Shown here: positions 1 to 8,890 of the stretch, piece after piece
Layout: the number at the start of each line of letters is the position of its first letter
How positions within the stretch are numbered: the stretch's first letter is position 1
From: Pluralibacter gergoviae ATCC 33028 = NBRC 105706
Lineage (GTDB): Bacteria > Pseudomonadota > Gammaproteobacteria > Enterobacterales > Enterobacteriaceae
DNA length: 64,000 bases
NCBI RefSeq assembly: GCF_001598855.1
Contig: NZ_BCZS01000001.1
Coordinates: forward strand, 248,001-312,000
Direction: 5' to 3'
Notes under the pieces: generated by a model
The model's database searches: none
Seen by the model: only the letters and a program-made list of their open reading frames with translations
Told to the model about the DNA's origin: nothing
Made by a program: the position numbers and the translations under genes

Positions 1-43
1 TTGTTTCGTGAATCATATATAAATAACCATCAGAACAGAGATC

Positions 44-988
44 ATGCACAAATTTCGCGTTTCCCTGCTCGGCATCGCGCTGATGCTGGCAGCTCCGTTT
101 GCGCCGCAGGCTATTGCCAGAACCGCCTCCACTGCCGTCGCCGCCCAGCCGGACATTGCTTCCGGCAGCGCGATGATCGTCGACCTCAACACCAATAAAG
201 TCATTTACGCCAGTCGTCCGGACCTGGTGCGGCCCATTGCGTCCATCACTAAGCTGATGACCGCCATGGTGGTGCTCGATGCGCACCTGCCGCTGGATGA
301 GATGCTGAGCGTGGATATCAGCCACACGCCGGAGATGAAGGGTATCTATTCCCGGGTGCGGCTCAACAGCCAGATCAGCCGCAAAAACATGCTGCTGCTG
401 GCGCTGATGTCGTCCGAGAACCGCGCGGCGGCAAGCCTTGCGCACCACTATCCCGGCGGCTACGACGCCTTTATCCGCGCCATGAACAACAAGGCCCGCG
501 CGCTCGGCATGACTCACACCCGCTACGTGGAGCCCACCGGCCTGTCGATTCACAACGTCTCGACCGCCCGCGATCTGACGAAGCTGCTGATCGCCACCAA
601 ACAGTATCCGCTGATTGGCCAGCTCAGCACCACCAAAGAGGATGAGGCCACCTTCCGCAACCCGGCCTACACGCTGCCGTTTCGCAATACCAACCACCTG
701 GTCTACCGCGACAACTGGAATATCCAGCTGACCAAGACCGGCTTCACCAACGCCGCCGGCCACTGCCTGGTGATGCGCACGGTGATGAACAACCGCCCGG
801 TGGCGATGGTGGTGATGGACGCCTTCGGCAAATACACCCACTTCGCCGACGCCAGCCGCCTGCGGACCTGGATTGAAACCGGTAAGGTGATGCCGGTCCC
901 GGCCGCCGCGCTGAGCTATAAAAAGCAGAAAGAGGCGCAGATGGCCCAGGCGCTGCTGAGCGAGTCGGCGGCGACGCAGGCGGATTAA
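44..988 (+). CDS. pbpG: D-alanyl-D-alanine endopeptidase PBP7
   Basis: Periplasmic low-molecular-weight penicillin-binding protein that cuts D-Ala-meso-DAP crosslinks in peptidoglycan. The 314-residue product has an N-terminal signal peptide (hydrophobic core about residues 6-20, ending near Ala25). All three serine-DD-peptidase motifs are present: SITK (S67-K70), SEN (124-126) and KTG (231-233). Length and sequence match the E. coli PbpG family. The gene starts 43 bases inside the window, so its promoter is mostly outside. A hairpin follows the stop. In E. coli it also neighbours dld, but here a toxin-antitoxin pair and an acetyltransferase lie between them. Confidence 0.95.
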   Translation: MHKFRVSLLGIALMLAAPFAPQAIARTASTAVAAQPDIASGSAMIVDLNTNKVIYASRPDLVRPIASITKLMTAMVVLDAHLPLDEMLSVDISHTPEMKGIYSRVRLNSQISRKNMLLLALMSSENRAAASLAHHYPGGYDAFIRAMNNKARALGMTHTRYVEPTGLSIHNVSTARDLTKLLIATKQYPLIGQLSTTKEDEATFRNPAYTLPFRNTNHLVYRDNWNIQLTKTGFTNAAGHCLVMRTVMNNRPVAMVVMDAFGKYTHFADASRLRTWIETGKVMPVPAAALSYKKQKEAQMAQALLSESAATQAD

Positions 989-999
989 GCGTACCGAAC

Positions 1000-1025
1000 G
1001 CCGGGCAGAGGGGCATCTGCCCGGC
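1000..1025. repeat. GC-rich hairpin after pbpG
   Basis: Perfect 10-bp inverted repeat, GCCGGGCAGA / TCTGCCCGGC, with a 6-base loop, starting 12 bases after the pbpG stop. No T-run follows on either side, so it resembles a REP-like or mRNA-stabilising 3' hairpin more than a classical terminator. Confidence 0.55.
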
Positions 1026-1111
1026 AACAGAGCGCACCGCAGCACTCCTTGCCGACTTCTGCGGCATAACCTCCCGCTCGATCTTTGATAGTCACACGGC
1101 TCCTCTTGAGA

Positions 1112-1157
1112 TTATAAGCTACAGCTTATAAACTCTTTCTATAAGCCACAGCTTATA
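1112..1157 (+). promoter_or_regulatory. Paired palindromic operators and promoter of higBA
   Basis: Two related palindromes, TTATAAGC-N4-GCTTATAA (1112-1131) and TATAAGC-N4-GCTTATA (1140-1157), have centres 27 bp apart. The second ends 3 bases before the ribosome binding site (GGAGAG, 1161-1166) of the toxin gene. A TATAAA box lies inside the right arm of the first palindrome (1127-1132), with TTGAGA upstream (1106-1111, 15-bp spacer). This is the expected arrangement for autoregulation by the downstream HTH antitoxin, alone or with its toxin. Binding itself is inferred. Confidence 0.7.
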
Positions 1158-1170
1158 CAAGGAGAGTGAC

Positions 1171-1527
1171 ATGTGGACGGTGCTATTCAGCCAGCGCTTC
1201 GACGACTGGTTAAGCGAGCAGGAAGAGGCGTTGCAGGAAAAGGTATTGGCTGATTTGGGGAAGCTAAAAGCGTATGGCCCGAATTTGCCCCGGCCCCATG
1301 CCGACACGCTGAAAGGCTCGCGTTACAATAATATGAAAGAGCTGCGCATACAGTTTGCAGGCAGGCCCGTTCGCGCATTTTACGCATTCGATCCGGTTCG
1401 CCACGCCATCGTGCTGTGTGCTGGCGACAAGAGCAGTGACAAACAGTTTTACGACAGAATGATACGCATCGCTGACGACGAATTTTCAGCGCACCTCGCC
1501 AGGCAGGAGAAGGAGAAGATAAGATGA
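1171..1527 (+). CDS. HigB/RelE-type toxin of a type II toxin-antitoxin pair
   Basis: A 118-residue protein of the phage-derived Gp49-like/HigB branch of the RelE/ParE superfamily, whose members are ribosome-dependent or ribosome-independent mRNA endonucleases. Visible family traits are the small basic core, the segment MKELRIQFAGRPVRAFYAFD and the C-terminal GDKSSDKQFYDRMI block containing the usual basic and tyrosine residues. The stop overlaps the start of the antitoxin gene by 4 bases (ATGA), so translation is probably coupled. The toxin-first order is the HigBA arrangement. Two palindromes upstream fit autoregulation. Confidence 0.88.
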   Translation: MWTVLFSQRFDDWLSEQEEALQEKVLADLGKLKAYGPNLPRPHADTLKGSRYNNMKELRIQFAGRPVRAFYAFDPVRHAIVLCAGDKSSDKQFYDRMIRIADDEFSAHLARQEKEKIR

Positions 1528-1823
1528 GAACCTTAGACGATGCCATCGCATCCCGTTCGGCGCAGAGCCAGGCGCGAATCAAAGAGATGACGGATGAAAT
1601 GGTGCTGGAGGTTGGCCTGCAGCTGATGCGCGAAGAGCTGCAGCTTTCGCAAAAGGCGCTGGCGGAGGCCATGGGCGTTCGCCAGCCGGCCATTGCCCAG
1701 ATAGAGCAGCGCGGAAACGATCTTAAAATTGCCACCCTTAAGCGCTACGTTGAGGCGATGGGTGGAAAGCTCAGCCTGGATGTTGAGCTTCCCGGCGGTA
1801 AAAAAGTGGCGTTTCAGATTTAA
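1524..1823 (+). CDS. HigA-type antitoxin, XRE-family HTH regulator
   Basis: A 99-residue partner of the preceding toxin, starting in a 4-base overlap with it. The central segment, about residues 33-75, is a Cro/C1-type helix-turn-helix (for example LSQKALAEAMGVRQPAIAQIE). The C-terminal part probably carries dimer and toxin contacts. HigA-type antitoxins neutralise the toxin and bind palindromic operators in their own promoter. Two such palindromes are visible at 1112-1157. The pair sits between pbpG and the dld unit, a position not occupied by a toxin-antitoxin system in E. coli K-12, so it looks like an acquired insert. Confidence 0.88.
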   Translation: MRTLDDAIASRSAQSQARIKEMTDEMVLEVGLQLMREELQLSQKALAEAMGVRQPAIAQIEQRGNDLKIATLKRYVEAMGGKLSLDVELPGGKKVAFQI

Positions 1824-1885
1824 GCCTCGCCCCGGCCTGGCCGACGTTTCGTCCCGCCGGGCCGGAGAGGTGCGTCCCTCGCGTC

Positions 1886-2440
1886 CTACTCCGGCAGCGT
1901 CCAGTCGCCGTCATTGAGCGGGCGCTGCACAATCACCGTGTCCCGCCAGTCGCCGAGCTTATAGCCGACGCTGCGCAGGGTGCCCACCACCTCAAAGCCG
2001 TGCTTCAGGTGCAGCTTCAGCGAACCGGCGTTGTTATTGCCGTCGCCGACCACCGCCACCATCTGCCGCCACGGCCCCTGTTCGCAGAGGGCGATGAGCG
2101 CCGACATCAGCGCGCTGCCGATGCCGTGGCCGGTCATGCCGGTATCGACGTAAATAGACTCCTCAATAGTGAAGCGGTAGGCCGGGCGCGGGCGGTAGGG
2201 CGTGGCGTAGCAGTAGCCCACCACCACGCCGCGATAGAGCGCCACCAGCCACGGCAGGCCGTGGTCCGCCACCTTCTGCATCCGCGCCCGCATCTCTTCG
2301 ATCGTCGGCGGCACCTCCTCGAAAGAGGCGCGGCCGTTGAGGACGTGCCAGGCGTAGATGCTGGTGATAGCGTGAACATCGTCAGGGAGGGCGGCGCGGA
2401 TCTGCACGTCGCCTGCCGGTAATACCTCTGCTGCTGTCAC
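1886..2440 (-). CDS. GNAT-family N-acetyltransferase, MnaT/PAT-like
   Basis: A 184-residue Gcn5-related acetyltransferase of the phosphinothricin/L-amino-acid N-acyltransferase (MnaT, formerly YncA) type. These enzymes acetylate the alpha-amino group of methionine sulfone, sulfoximine and related compounds. The acetyl-CoA pyrophosphate-binding loop is GHGIGS (104-109). The family segment with a Glu pair after the substrate strand (RFTIEESIYVD) is also present. It starts with GTG (2438-2440) behind a GGAG about 9 bases upstream, 3 bases after the dld stop, so it is very likely co-transcribed with dld. The substrate is not known. Confidence 0.85.
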   Translation of the reverse strand: MTAAEVLPAGDVQIRAALPDDVHAITSIYAWHVLNGRASFEEVPPTIEEMRARMQKVADHGLPWLVALYRGVVVGYCYATPYRPRPAYRFTIEESIYVDTGMTGHGIGSALMSALIALCEQGPWRQMVAVVGDGNNNAGSLKLHLKHGFEVVGTLRSVGYKLGDWRDTVIVQRPLNDGDWTLPE

Positions 2441-2443
2441 CGC

Positions 2444-4171
2444 TTACTCCTCGCCCTGCGCGGCTTCGGCCCAGTGCTTGCGCTTGCTGGTTTTACCGAT
2501 GCCGGGGTTCATGCTGTTGGTCGGATCGTTCTGCCGGTAGAACGTTTTCAGACTCTCTGGCGCTTCGTAAAGATGGCCGACGTTGTGCTCCGCCGGATAC
2601 TGCGCGCCGCGCGCCTTGAGCAGCGCCAGCATCTGCTCTTTGAGCGCGTGGGCATCAACGCCTTTCTTCACGATGTAGTCTTGGTGGAAGACGTGGCACA
2701 TAAAGTGGCCGTAGTAGAGCTTGTGCACCAGCTGGCCGTCAATCTCCGGCGGCAACTGCTCGAACCACTCGGTGTCGTTGCGGCGCAGGGCGATATCGAG
2801 GGCCAGAATATCCTCAACCTCATCGGCGTGTACCGCCTGATAGCGGATGGCCGCCCCGGCGGCGGCGAAGCGGTGCAGAAACGCCTTGCTGCCTTCTTCC
2901 GGGGTGCAGGCGAAAAAGTCGCCCTCAGCGGTCTTAAAGTACTCCGTCAGCCACGCCTGCGCCTCGTCGATGCCGTCGCCGGCCATTTTCAGCAGCAGGT
3001 GGTGCTCGTACTTATCGCGGTACTGCTTCATGCGCGCCGGCAGGTGCGCCGGGAAGGCGCCGCCGAGCTTCTGCATAAAGCGGTCGGTAAAGTGCGGTCT
3101 GAACAGCGGCACCTTCTCCAGCATCGCGTCGGTGCGGCCCTTGAGGGTAAAGAAGAAGGGCATCTTGTCGGTGCCGAGCTTGTCGATCATCAGGAAGGTA
3201 TCTTTGCCGTACTTCTCGGCAATATCGTAAATATCGCGGTGCATATATTCGCCCGCTACCGGCAGGTGTTCGAATTCGGCGAGGATGTGGCGGCGGATGT
3301 CGGTCAGCACCTGCGGCTGGTTGGTGCCGATATAAAACACCTGCTGGCGCTTTTCGGCCTCGAAGGTGTCGAGGCGCACCGCAAACACCGCCAGCTTGCC
3401 GGCGCAGCCGGAGGATTCAAACAGGCGGTCGGGATCGGCGTTATAGCGGGCCGGGGTGTCGGCGTCGACGTCGCGCACCCGGGTAACGTAATCGTGGTCG
3501 TGGGCGTGGCGGCCGTCGTGGCGCACGTTCTCCGCCCGCAGGCGGTCGTCGTCCAGGCAGCTCAGGATCTGCTCCGGCGTCTCGCCAAGATCGATACCCA
3601 GATGGTTCACCAGCTGCAGCTTGCCCTCTTCATTGATGCGGGCGAACAGCGACATCTCGGTATAGGCCGGGCCGCGCTGCACCAGCGAGCCGCCGGAGTT
3701 GTTGCAGATCCCGCCGATCACCGACGCGCCGATGCAGGAGGAGCCGATCACCGAATGCGGCTCGCGGCCCAGCGGCTTGAGCGCTTTCTCCAGGGTATAA
3801 AGGGTGGTGCCGGGGAAGGCCAGCACCTGCTCGCCGCCGTCCAGCAGCTCCAGCTTATCGAGGCGCAGGGTGCTGATAATTACGATGTCGCGGTCATAGT
3901 CATTGCCGCTCGGCGTGGAGCCTTCGGTCAGGCCGGTATTCGCCGCCTGCATCAGAATGATTTTGTCGGCCTGCACGCAGGCGCCCAGCACGCGCCACAG
4001 TTCCAGCAGGGTGCCGGGAAAGACCACGGCGATGGCGTCGCCGTGGCCCGAGCGGAAGCCTTTACGATAGCGGGCGGTCTTGGCCGGGTCGGTCAGCAGG
4101 TGTGAGCCGCCGACGAGGCGGGCCAGCTCAGAGAGAAATACGCGATTGTCAGGTGTTGTCGCTGAAGACAT
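2444..4171 (-). CDS. dld: Quinone-dependent D-lactate dehydrogenase
   Basis: Peripheral membrane FAD flavoprotein that oxidises D-lactate to pyruvate and passes electrons to the quinone pool. The chosen start gives 575 residues, close to the roughly 571 of E. coli Dld, and follows AAGGAG at a 7-base spacing. The longer reading frame to 4294 adds a low-complexity N-terminus without a ribosome site and was rejected. The N-terminal third is a PCMH-type FAD-binding domain (IGSSCIGASVIGGICNNSGG region) and the C-terminal part is the lactate dehydrogenase membrane-binding domain. It is divergent from bglX across about 206 bases and followed by the acetyltransferase gene. Confidence 0.95.
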   Translation of the reverse strand: MSSATTPDNRVFLSELARLVGGSHLLTDPAKTARYRKGFRSGHGDAIAVVFPGTLLELWRVLGACVQADKIILMQAANTGLTEGSTPSGNDYDRDIVIISTLRLDKLELLDGGEQVLAFPGTTLYTLEKALKPLGREPHSVIGSSCIGASVIGGICNNSGGSLVQRGPAYTEMSLFARINEEGKLQLVNHLGIDLGETPEQILSCLDDDRLRAENVRHDGRHAHDHDYVTRVRDVDADTPARYNADPDRLFESSGCAGKLAVFAVRLDTFEAEKRQQVFYIGTNQPQVLTDIRRHILAEFEHLPVAGEYMHRDIYDIAEKYGKDTFLMIDKLGTDKMPFFFTLKGRTDAMLEKVPLFRPHFTDRFMQKLGGAFPAHLPARMKQYRDKYEHHLLLKMAGDGIDEAQAWLTEYFKTAEGDFFACTPEEGSKAFLHRFAAAGAAIRYQAVHADEVEDILALDIALRRNDTEWFEQLPPEIDGQLVHKLYYGHFMCHVFHQDYIVKKGVDAHALKEQMLALLKARGAQYPAEHNVGHLYEAPESLKTFYRQNDPTNSMNPGIGKTSKRKHWAEAAQGEE

Positions 4172-4377
4172 CTTCCCACTCCTTGTGGTGAGTATGGATT
4201 TGTTAACGCATAAGTGACACAAGAATAGCGCTCTGTATGACAAATGGGAGCAGGAAATTGGCGAAAATTCAGAACCTCGCCCGGGTATTGCCATCGCCTA
4301 CGCTTCCCGCTTGTGGCAAACTGCTGTTTTTGGCAGGTTTTTGCCCCTGCCCGGACACCTTGTGAGAGTACCCGACT

Positions 4378-6675
4378 ATGAAATGGCTCTGTTCTGTAGG
4401 CGTCGCCGTGGCCCTCGCGCTGCAGCCCGCGCTGGCTGAGGATATTTTCGGCAACCATCCGATGAACCCGCAGGCGCGGGACGCCTTTGTCAGCGATCTG
4501 CTTAAAAAAATGACCGTCGATGAAAAAATCGGCCAGCTGCGGCTGATAAGCGTCGGGCCGGACAACCCGAAAGAAGCCATCCGCGAAATGATCAAAAACG
4601 GCCAGGTAGGGGCGATTTTCAATACCGTCACCCGCCACGATATTCGCGCCATGCAGGACCAGGTGATGCAGCTCAGCCGCCTGAAGATCCCGCTGTTTTT
4701 TGCCTATGACGTGGTGCACGGCCAGCGCACCGTGTTTCCGATAAGTCTCGGCCTTGCCTCCTCGTTTAATCTCGACGCGGTGCGCACCGTCGGGCGCATT
4801 TCCGCCTACGAGGCCGCCGACGACGGTCTCAACATGACCTGGGCGCCGATGGTGGACGTCTCCCGCGACCCGCGCTGGGGCCGTGTTTCAGAAGGCTTCG
4901 GTGAGGATACGTACCTGACCGCGATGATGGGCAAAACCATGGTTGAGGCGATGCAGGGCAAAAGCCCGGCGGACCGCTATTCGGTGATGACCAGCGTTAA
5001 GCACTTCGCCGCCTACGGCGCGGTGGAGGGCGGGAAAGAGTACAACACCGTTGATATGAGCCCCCAGCGGCTGTTTAACGATTACATGCCGCCCTACAAG
5101 GCCGGGCTGGACGCCGGCAGCGGCGGGGTGATGGTGGCGCTCAACTCGCTGAACGGCACGCCCGCCACCTCCGACGCCTGGCTGCTGAAAGAGGTGCTGC
5201 GCGACCAGTGGGGCTTTAAGGGCATTACCATTTCCGATCACGGCGCCATTAAAGAGCTGATTCGCCACGGCACCGCCGCCGATCCTGAGGACGCGGTGCG
5301 GGTGGCGCTGAAGTCCGGCGTCGATATGAGCATGAGCGATGAGTACTACAGCAAGTACCTGCCGGCGCTGGTCAAAAGCGGCAAGGTGACGATGGCGGAG
5401 CTGGACAACGCCGCGCGCCACGTGCTGAACGTCAAATACGACATGGGGCTGTTTAACGATCCCTACAGCCACCTCGGGCCAAAAGCGTCCGATCCGCAGG
5501 ACACCAACGCCGAGAGCCGCCTGCACCGTAAGGAGGCGAGGGAGGTGGCCCGCGAAAGCCTGGTGCTGCTGAAAAACCGTCTTGAGACGCTGCCGCTGAA
5601 AAAATCCGGCACCATTGCGGTGGTCGGCCCGCTGGCCGACAGCCAGCGCGACGTGATGGGCAGCTGGTCCGCCGCCGGCGTTGCCGCCCAGGCGGTACCG
5701 GTGCTGGACGGCATTAAAGCGGCGGTAGGCGACAAGGCGAAGGTTCTCTACGCCAAAGGCGCCAACGTCACCGACGATAAGGGCATTGTCGACTTCCTCA
5801 ACGGGTATGAGCAGGCGGTGAAGGTCGACCCGCGCGCGCCGCAGGCAATGCTTGATGAAGCGGTGGCGGCGGCGAAGCAGTCCGACGTGGTGGTGGCGGT
5901 GGTCGGCGAGGCGCAGGGGATGGCCCATGAAGCTTCCAGCCGCACCAGCATCGGCATTCCGCAGAGCCAGCGCGATCTGATTGCCGCGCTCAAAGCGACC
6001 GGCAAGCCGCTGGTGCTGGTGCTGATGAACGGCCGCCCGCTGACGCTGGTCAAAGAGGACCAGCAGGCGGACGCGATCCTCGAAACCTGGTTCGCCGGCA
6101 CTGAGGGCGGCAACGCCATCGCCGACGTGCTGTTCGGCGACTACAACCCCTCCGGCAAGCTGCCGATGTCCTTCCCGCGCTCGGTGGGGCAAATTCCGAC
6201 CTACTACAGCCACCTCAACACCGGCCGTCCATATAATCCGGAGAAGCCGGATAAATATACCTCCCGCTATTTCGACGAAGCCAACGGGCCGCTCTATCCG
6301 TTCGGCTACGGCCTGAGCTACACCACCTTCAGCGTCTCGCCGGTGAAGATGTCGGCGCCGACCCTGGCCCGCGGCGGGAAGGTCACCGCCAGCGTCGAGG
6401 TGACCAACACCGGCAAGCGCGAGGGGGCCACGGCTATCCAGATGTACATTCAGGACGTCACCGCCTCCATGAGCCGGCCGGTGAAGCAGCTGCGCGGCTT
6501 TGAGAAAATCACCCTCAGGCCGGGCGAAACCCGCACCGTCAGCTTCCCGATTGACGAGGGGGCGCTTAAGTTCTGGAACCAGCAGATGAAGTACGCCGCC
6601 GAGCCGGGCAAGTTCAACGTCTTTATCGGCGTTGATTCGGCCAGGGTGACGCAGGGCGAGTTTGTGCTGCAGTAG
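4378..6675 (+). CDS. bglX: Periplasmic beta-glucosidase BglX
   Basis: Glycoside hydrolase family 3 enzyme that releases glucose from beta-glucosides in the periplasm. The product is 765 residues, the same length as E. coli BglX. A signal peptide (about residues 1-20, cleavage after ALA) is followed by the GH3 (alpha/beta)8 barrel, the alpha/beta sandwich and a C-terminal fibronectin III-like domain (about 665-755). The catalytic nucleophile Asp287 is in TISDHGA and substrate-binding KHF is at 208-210. It is transcribed alone and ends in a strong terminator. Its start is separated from the divergent dld start by a shared regulatory region. Confidence 0.96.
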   Translation: MKWLCSVGVAVALALQPALAEDIFGNHPMNPQARDAFVSDLLKKMTVDEKIGQLRLISVGPDNPKEAIREMIKNGQVGAIFNTVTRHDIRAMQDQVMQLSRLKIPLFFAYDVVHGQRTVFPISLGLASSFNLDAVRTVGRISAYEAADDGLNMTWAPMVDVSRDPRWGRVSEGFGEDTYLTAMMGKTMVEAMQGKSPADRYSVMTSVKHFAAYGAVEGGKEYNTVDMSPQRLFNDYMPPYKAGLDAGSGGVMVALNSLNGTPATSDAWLLKEVLRDQWGFKGITISDHGAIKELIRHGTAADPEDAVRVALKSGVDMSMSDEYYSKYLPALVKSGKVTMAELDNAARHVLNVKYDMGLFNDPYSHLGPKASDPQDTNAESRLHRKEAREVARESLVLLKNRLETLPLKKSGTIAVVGPLADSQRDVMGSWSAAGVAAQAVPVLDGIKAAVGDKAKVLYAKGANVTDDKGIVDFLNGYEQAVKVDPRAPQAMLDEAVAAAKQSDVVVAVVGEAQGMAHEASSRTSIGIPQSQRDLIAALKATGKPLVLVLMNGRPLTLVKEDQQADAILETWFAGTEGGNAIADVLFGDYNPSGKLPMSFPRSVGQIPTYYSHLNTGRPYNPEKPDKYTSRYFDEANGPLYPFGYGLSYTTFSVSPVKMSAPTLARGGKVTASVEVTNTGKREGATAIQMYIQDVTASMSRPVKQLRGFEKITLRPGETRTVSFPIDEGALKFWNQQMKYAAEPGKFNVFIGVDSARVTQGEFVLQ

Positions 6676-6683
6676 ATAAATCG

Positions 6684-6710
6684 GGGCCGGGAAACCGGCC
6701 CTCTCTTTTT
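6684..6710 (+). terminator. Rho-independent terminator after bglX
   Basis: Stem GGGCCGG / CCGGCCC with a GAAA tetraloop (6684-6701), followed by TCTC and five T (6706-6710), starting 8 bases after the bglX stop. Confidence 0.9.
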
Positions 6711-6752
6711 CTGGCGGCAGTCTGCGGCCTATTTCCGCTATTGAGATTTCGA

Positions 6753-6776
6753 AAACCCCGTTCCTCGTCTATCTTT
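6753..6776 (+). promoter_or_regulatory. Candidate sigma-S-type promoter of the osmF operon
   Basis: A CTATCTT element (6769-6775) resembles the extended -10 preferred by sigma S (CTATACT), about 45 bases upstream of osmF. No good -35 box is visible at 17 bp (TTTCGA at 6747-6752), which is typical of sigma S promoters. In E. coli the osmF-yehYXW operon is RpoS-controlled. The exact promoter here is an inference. Confidence 0.35.
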
Positions 6777-6820
6777 TTAGGTTAACCCCCGGAAAAACAG
6801 CGACAATAAGAGGACTCATC

Positions 6821-7729
6821 ATGCGAAGCACATCGGGAATCATTGCGGGGGCGCTGATGCTGGCCGCGTCCGCCCAGGCGGCAGAGCCGGTTAAAGTCGG
6901 ATCCAAAATTGATACGGAAGGGGCCCTGCTGGGGAACATCATCTTACAGGTGCTGGACAGCCACGGCGTGCAGACCGTTAACAAGCTGCAGCTCGGCGCC
7001 ACGCCGGTGGTGCGCGGGGCGATTACCGCCGGCGAACTGGACATCTATCCGGAGTACACCGGCAACGGCGCCTTCTTCTTTAAGGACGAGAACTCCCCGG
7101 CGTGGAAAAACGCCGACGCGGGCTACCAGAAGGTGAAAAAGCTCGATTTTGCGCAGAACAAGCTGGTGTGGCTGACGCCGGCCCCGGCCAACAACACCTG
7201 GACTATCGCCGTGCGCGGCGATCTGGCGCAGCAGAACAAGCTGGCCTCCCTCGACGATCTCAGCGCTTACCTGAAAAAGGGCGGCACCTTTAAGCTGGCG
7301 GCCTCCGCCGAGTTTATCGAGCGCCCCGACGCGCTGCCCGCCTTCGAAAAAGCCTATAACTTCAAGCTTGACCAGAGCCAGCTGCTGTCGCTGGCCGGCG
7401 GCGATACGGCGGTGACCATCAAAGCCGCCGCCCAGCAGACCTCCGGAGTGAATGCGGCGATGGCCTACGGCACCGACGGTCCGGTAGCGGCCCTGGGCCT
7501 GAAGACCCTGAGCGATCCGAAAGGCGTGCAGCCGATCTACGCTCCGACGCCGGTGGTGCGCGAAGCGGTACTCAAGGCGCACCCGGAAATTGCCGCGTGG
7601 CTGAAGCCGGTCTTTGAACAGCTGGATGCGAAGACCCTCCAGACCCTCAATGCCAGCATCGCGGTAGAGGGGCTGGATGCCAAAAAGGTGGCCGCCGACT
7701 GGCTGAAGCAGAAAGGGCTGGTGAAGTAG
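6821..7729 (+). CDS. osmF: Osmolyte-type ABC transporter, periplasmic binding protein OsmF
   Basis: Solute-binding subunit of the YehZYXW (OsmF) ABC importer, in the glycine betaine/choline (OpuAC/ProX-like) family. The product has 302 residues with a signal peptide (residues 1-20, ending SAQA) and a type II periplasmic binding fold. The segment GELDIYPEYTGNG near residue 70 is the ligand-box region typical of the family. In E. coli the system has low betaine affinity, and its expression is stress- and stationary-phase-dependent. It is the first gene of a tight four-gene operon; yehY starts 3 bases after its stop. Confidence 0.94.
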   Translation: MRSTSGIIAGALMLAASAQAAEPVKVGSKIDTEGALLGNIILQVLDSHGVQTVNKLQLGATPVVRGAITAGELDIYPEYTGNGAFFFKDENSPAWKNADAGYQKVKKLDFAQNKLVWLTPAPANNTWTIAVRGDLAQQNKLASLDDLSAYLKKGGTFKLAASAEFIERPDALPAFEKAYNFKLDQSQLLSLAGGDTAVTIKAAAQQTSGVNAAMAYGTDGPVAALGLKTLSDPKGVQPIYAPTPVVREAVLKAHPEIAAWLKPVFEQLDAKTLQTLNASIAVEGLDAKKVAADWLKQKGLVK

Positions 7730-7732
7730 CCC

Positions 7733-8890
7733 GTGACCCTGCGCTGCCATAACCGCGTTTTGCTGCTGCTGGCGCTGATTGCGCTGGCGGCGGCGTTTCT
7801 GCCCTTCGTTAACTATGCCCCTAATCGCCTGGTCTCCGGCGAAAGCCGCCAGATCTGGCAGGTGTGGTCCTTTCCCGCCGCCGGGCTGCTGGCGCTGCTC
7901 CTGGTGCCGATCGCCCTGAGCATGGTGCCGGGCCGCGCGGCGCTGGCGGCAACCCTTGTGCTGTCGCAGTTGCTGTTTATCGCCCTCGCGTGGAGCTGCG
8001 GCGAGGCGGCCACCCGGCTTGCCGCCGCCGGTTCGCCGCTGGCCCGCACCTCGCCGGGCAGCGGGCTGTGGTTGTGGCTGCTGCTGGCGCTGCTCGCCTT
8101 CAGCGACGCCGCGCGGCGGCTCAACGTCGGTCCGCTCTGGCGCTGGCTGCTCAACGTACAGATCTGGATCGTGCCGCTGTTCCTGCTGTGGCGCGGCGCG
8201 TTCGGCGATCTGTCGCTGATGAAAGAGTACGCCAACCGCCAGGAGGTGTTTGACGGCGCCCTGCAGCAGCACCTGATCCTGCTGTTCGGCACGCTGCTGC
8301 CGGGGCTGGCTATCGGCGTTCCGATCGGGCTGTGGTGCTGGCGGCACGCCGCCCGCCAGGGGCGAGTCTTTACCGTGCTTAACGTTATCCAGACCGTGCC
8401 CTCGGTGGCGCTGTTTGGTCTGCTGATCGCCCCCCTGGCCGGGCTGGTGAAAACCTTCCCGTGGCTGGGAACCCTCGGCGTCAGCGGCACCGGCCTGGCC
8501 CCGGCGCTGATCGCCCTGGTGCTCTACGCGCTGCTGCCGCTGGTGCGCGGCGTGGTAGCCGGGTTGCAGCAGGTGCCCGCCGAGGTGCTGGAGAGCGCCA
8601 CGGCGATGGGCATGAGCGGCAGCCAGCGGCTGTGGAAGGTCCAGCTGCCGCTGGCCCTGCCGGTGCTGCTGCGCAGCCTGCGGGTGGTGACCGTACAGAC
8701 CATCGGCATGGCGGTGGTGGCGGCGCTGATTGGCGCCGGCGGCTTCGGGGCGCTGGTGTTTCAGGGCCTGCTCAGCAGCGCGCTGGATCTGGTGCTGCTC
8801 GGCGTGGTGCCAGTGGTAGCGCTGGCGGCCATCGCCGACGCGCTGTTCGCCCTGTGGATAGCGCTACTGAAAGGAGACGCGCATGATTGA
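7733..8890 (+). CDS. yehY: Osmolyte ABC transporter permease YehY
   Basis: Inner-membrane permease of the OsmF-YehYXW importer. The 385 residues equal the E. coli length. It has an N-terminal region of extra membrane helices followed by the binding-protein-dependent transport domain (about 170-380), with the EAA-type loop [20 protein letters not shown] that contacts the ATPase. The start is GTG at 7733, directly after the osmF stop. The [11 protein letters not shown] segment near residue 25 is conserved with E. coli YehY. The gene overlaps yehX by 8 bases. Confidence 0.93.
   Translation: MTLRCHNRVLLLLALIALAAAFLPFVNYAPNRLVSGESRQIWQVWSFPAAGLLALLLVPIALSMVPGRAALAATLVLSQLLFIALAWSCGEAATRLAAAGSPLARTSPGSGLWLWLLLALLAFSDAARRLNVGPLWRWLLNVQIWIVPLFLLWRGAFGDLSLMKEYANRQEVFDGALQQHLILLFGTLLPGLAIGVPIGLWCWRHAARQGRVFTVLNVIQTVPSVALFGLLIAPLAGLVKTFPWLGTLGVSGTGLAPALIALVLYALLPLVRGVVAGLQQVPAEVLESATAMGMSGSQRLWKVQLPLALPVLLRSLRVVTVQTIGMAVVAALIGAGGFGALVFQGLLSSALDLVLLGVVPVVALAAIADALFALWIALLKGDAHD

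Noticed and set aside
2474-4105. Open frame of 543 codons opposite dld
   Set aside because: It is the antisense shadow of a well-conserved gene; high GC leaves long frames open. No ribosome site and atypical composition (His/Val/Gln-rich).
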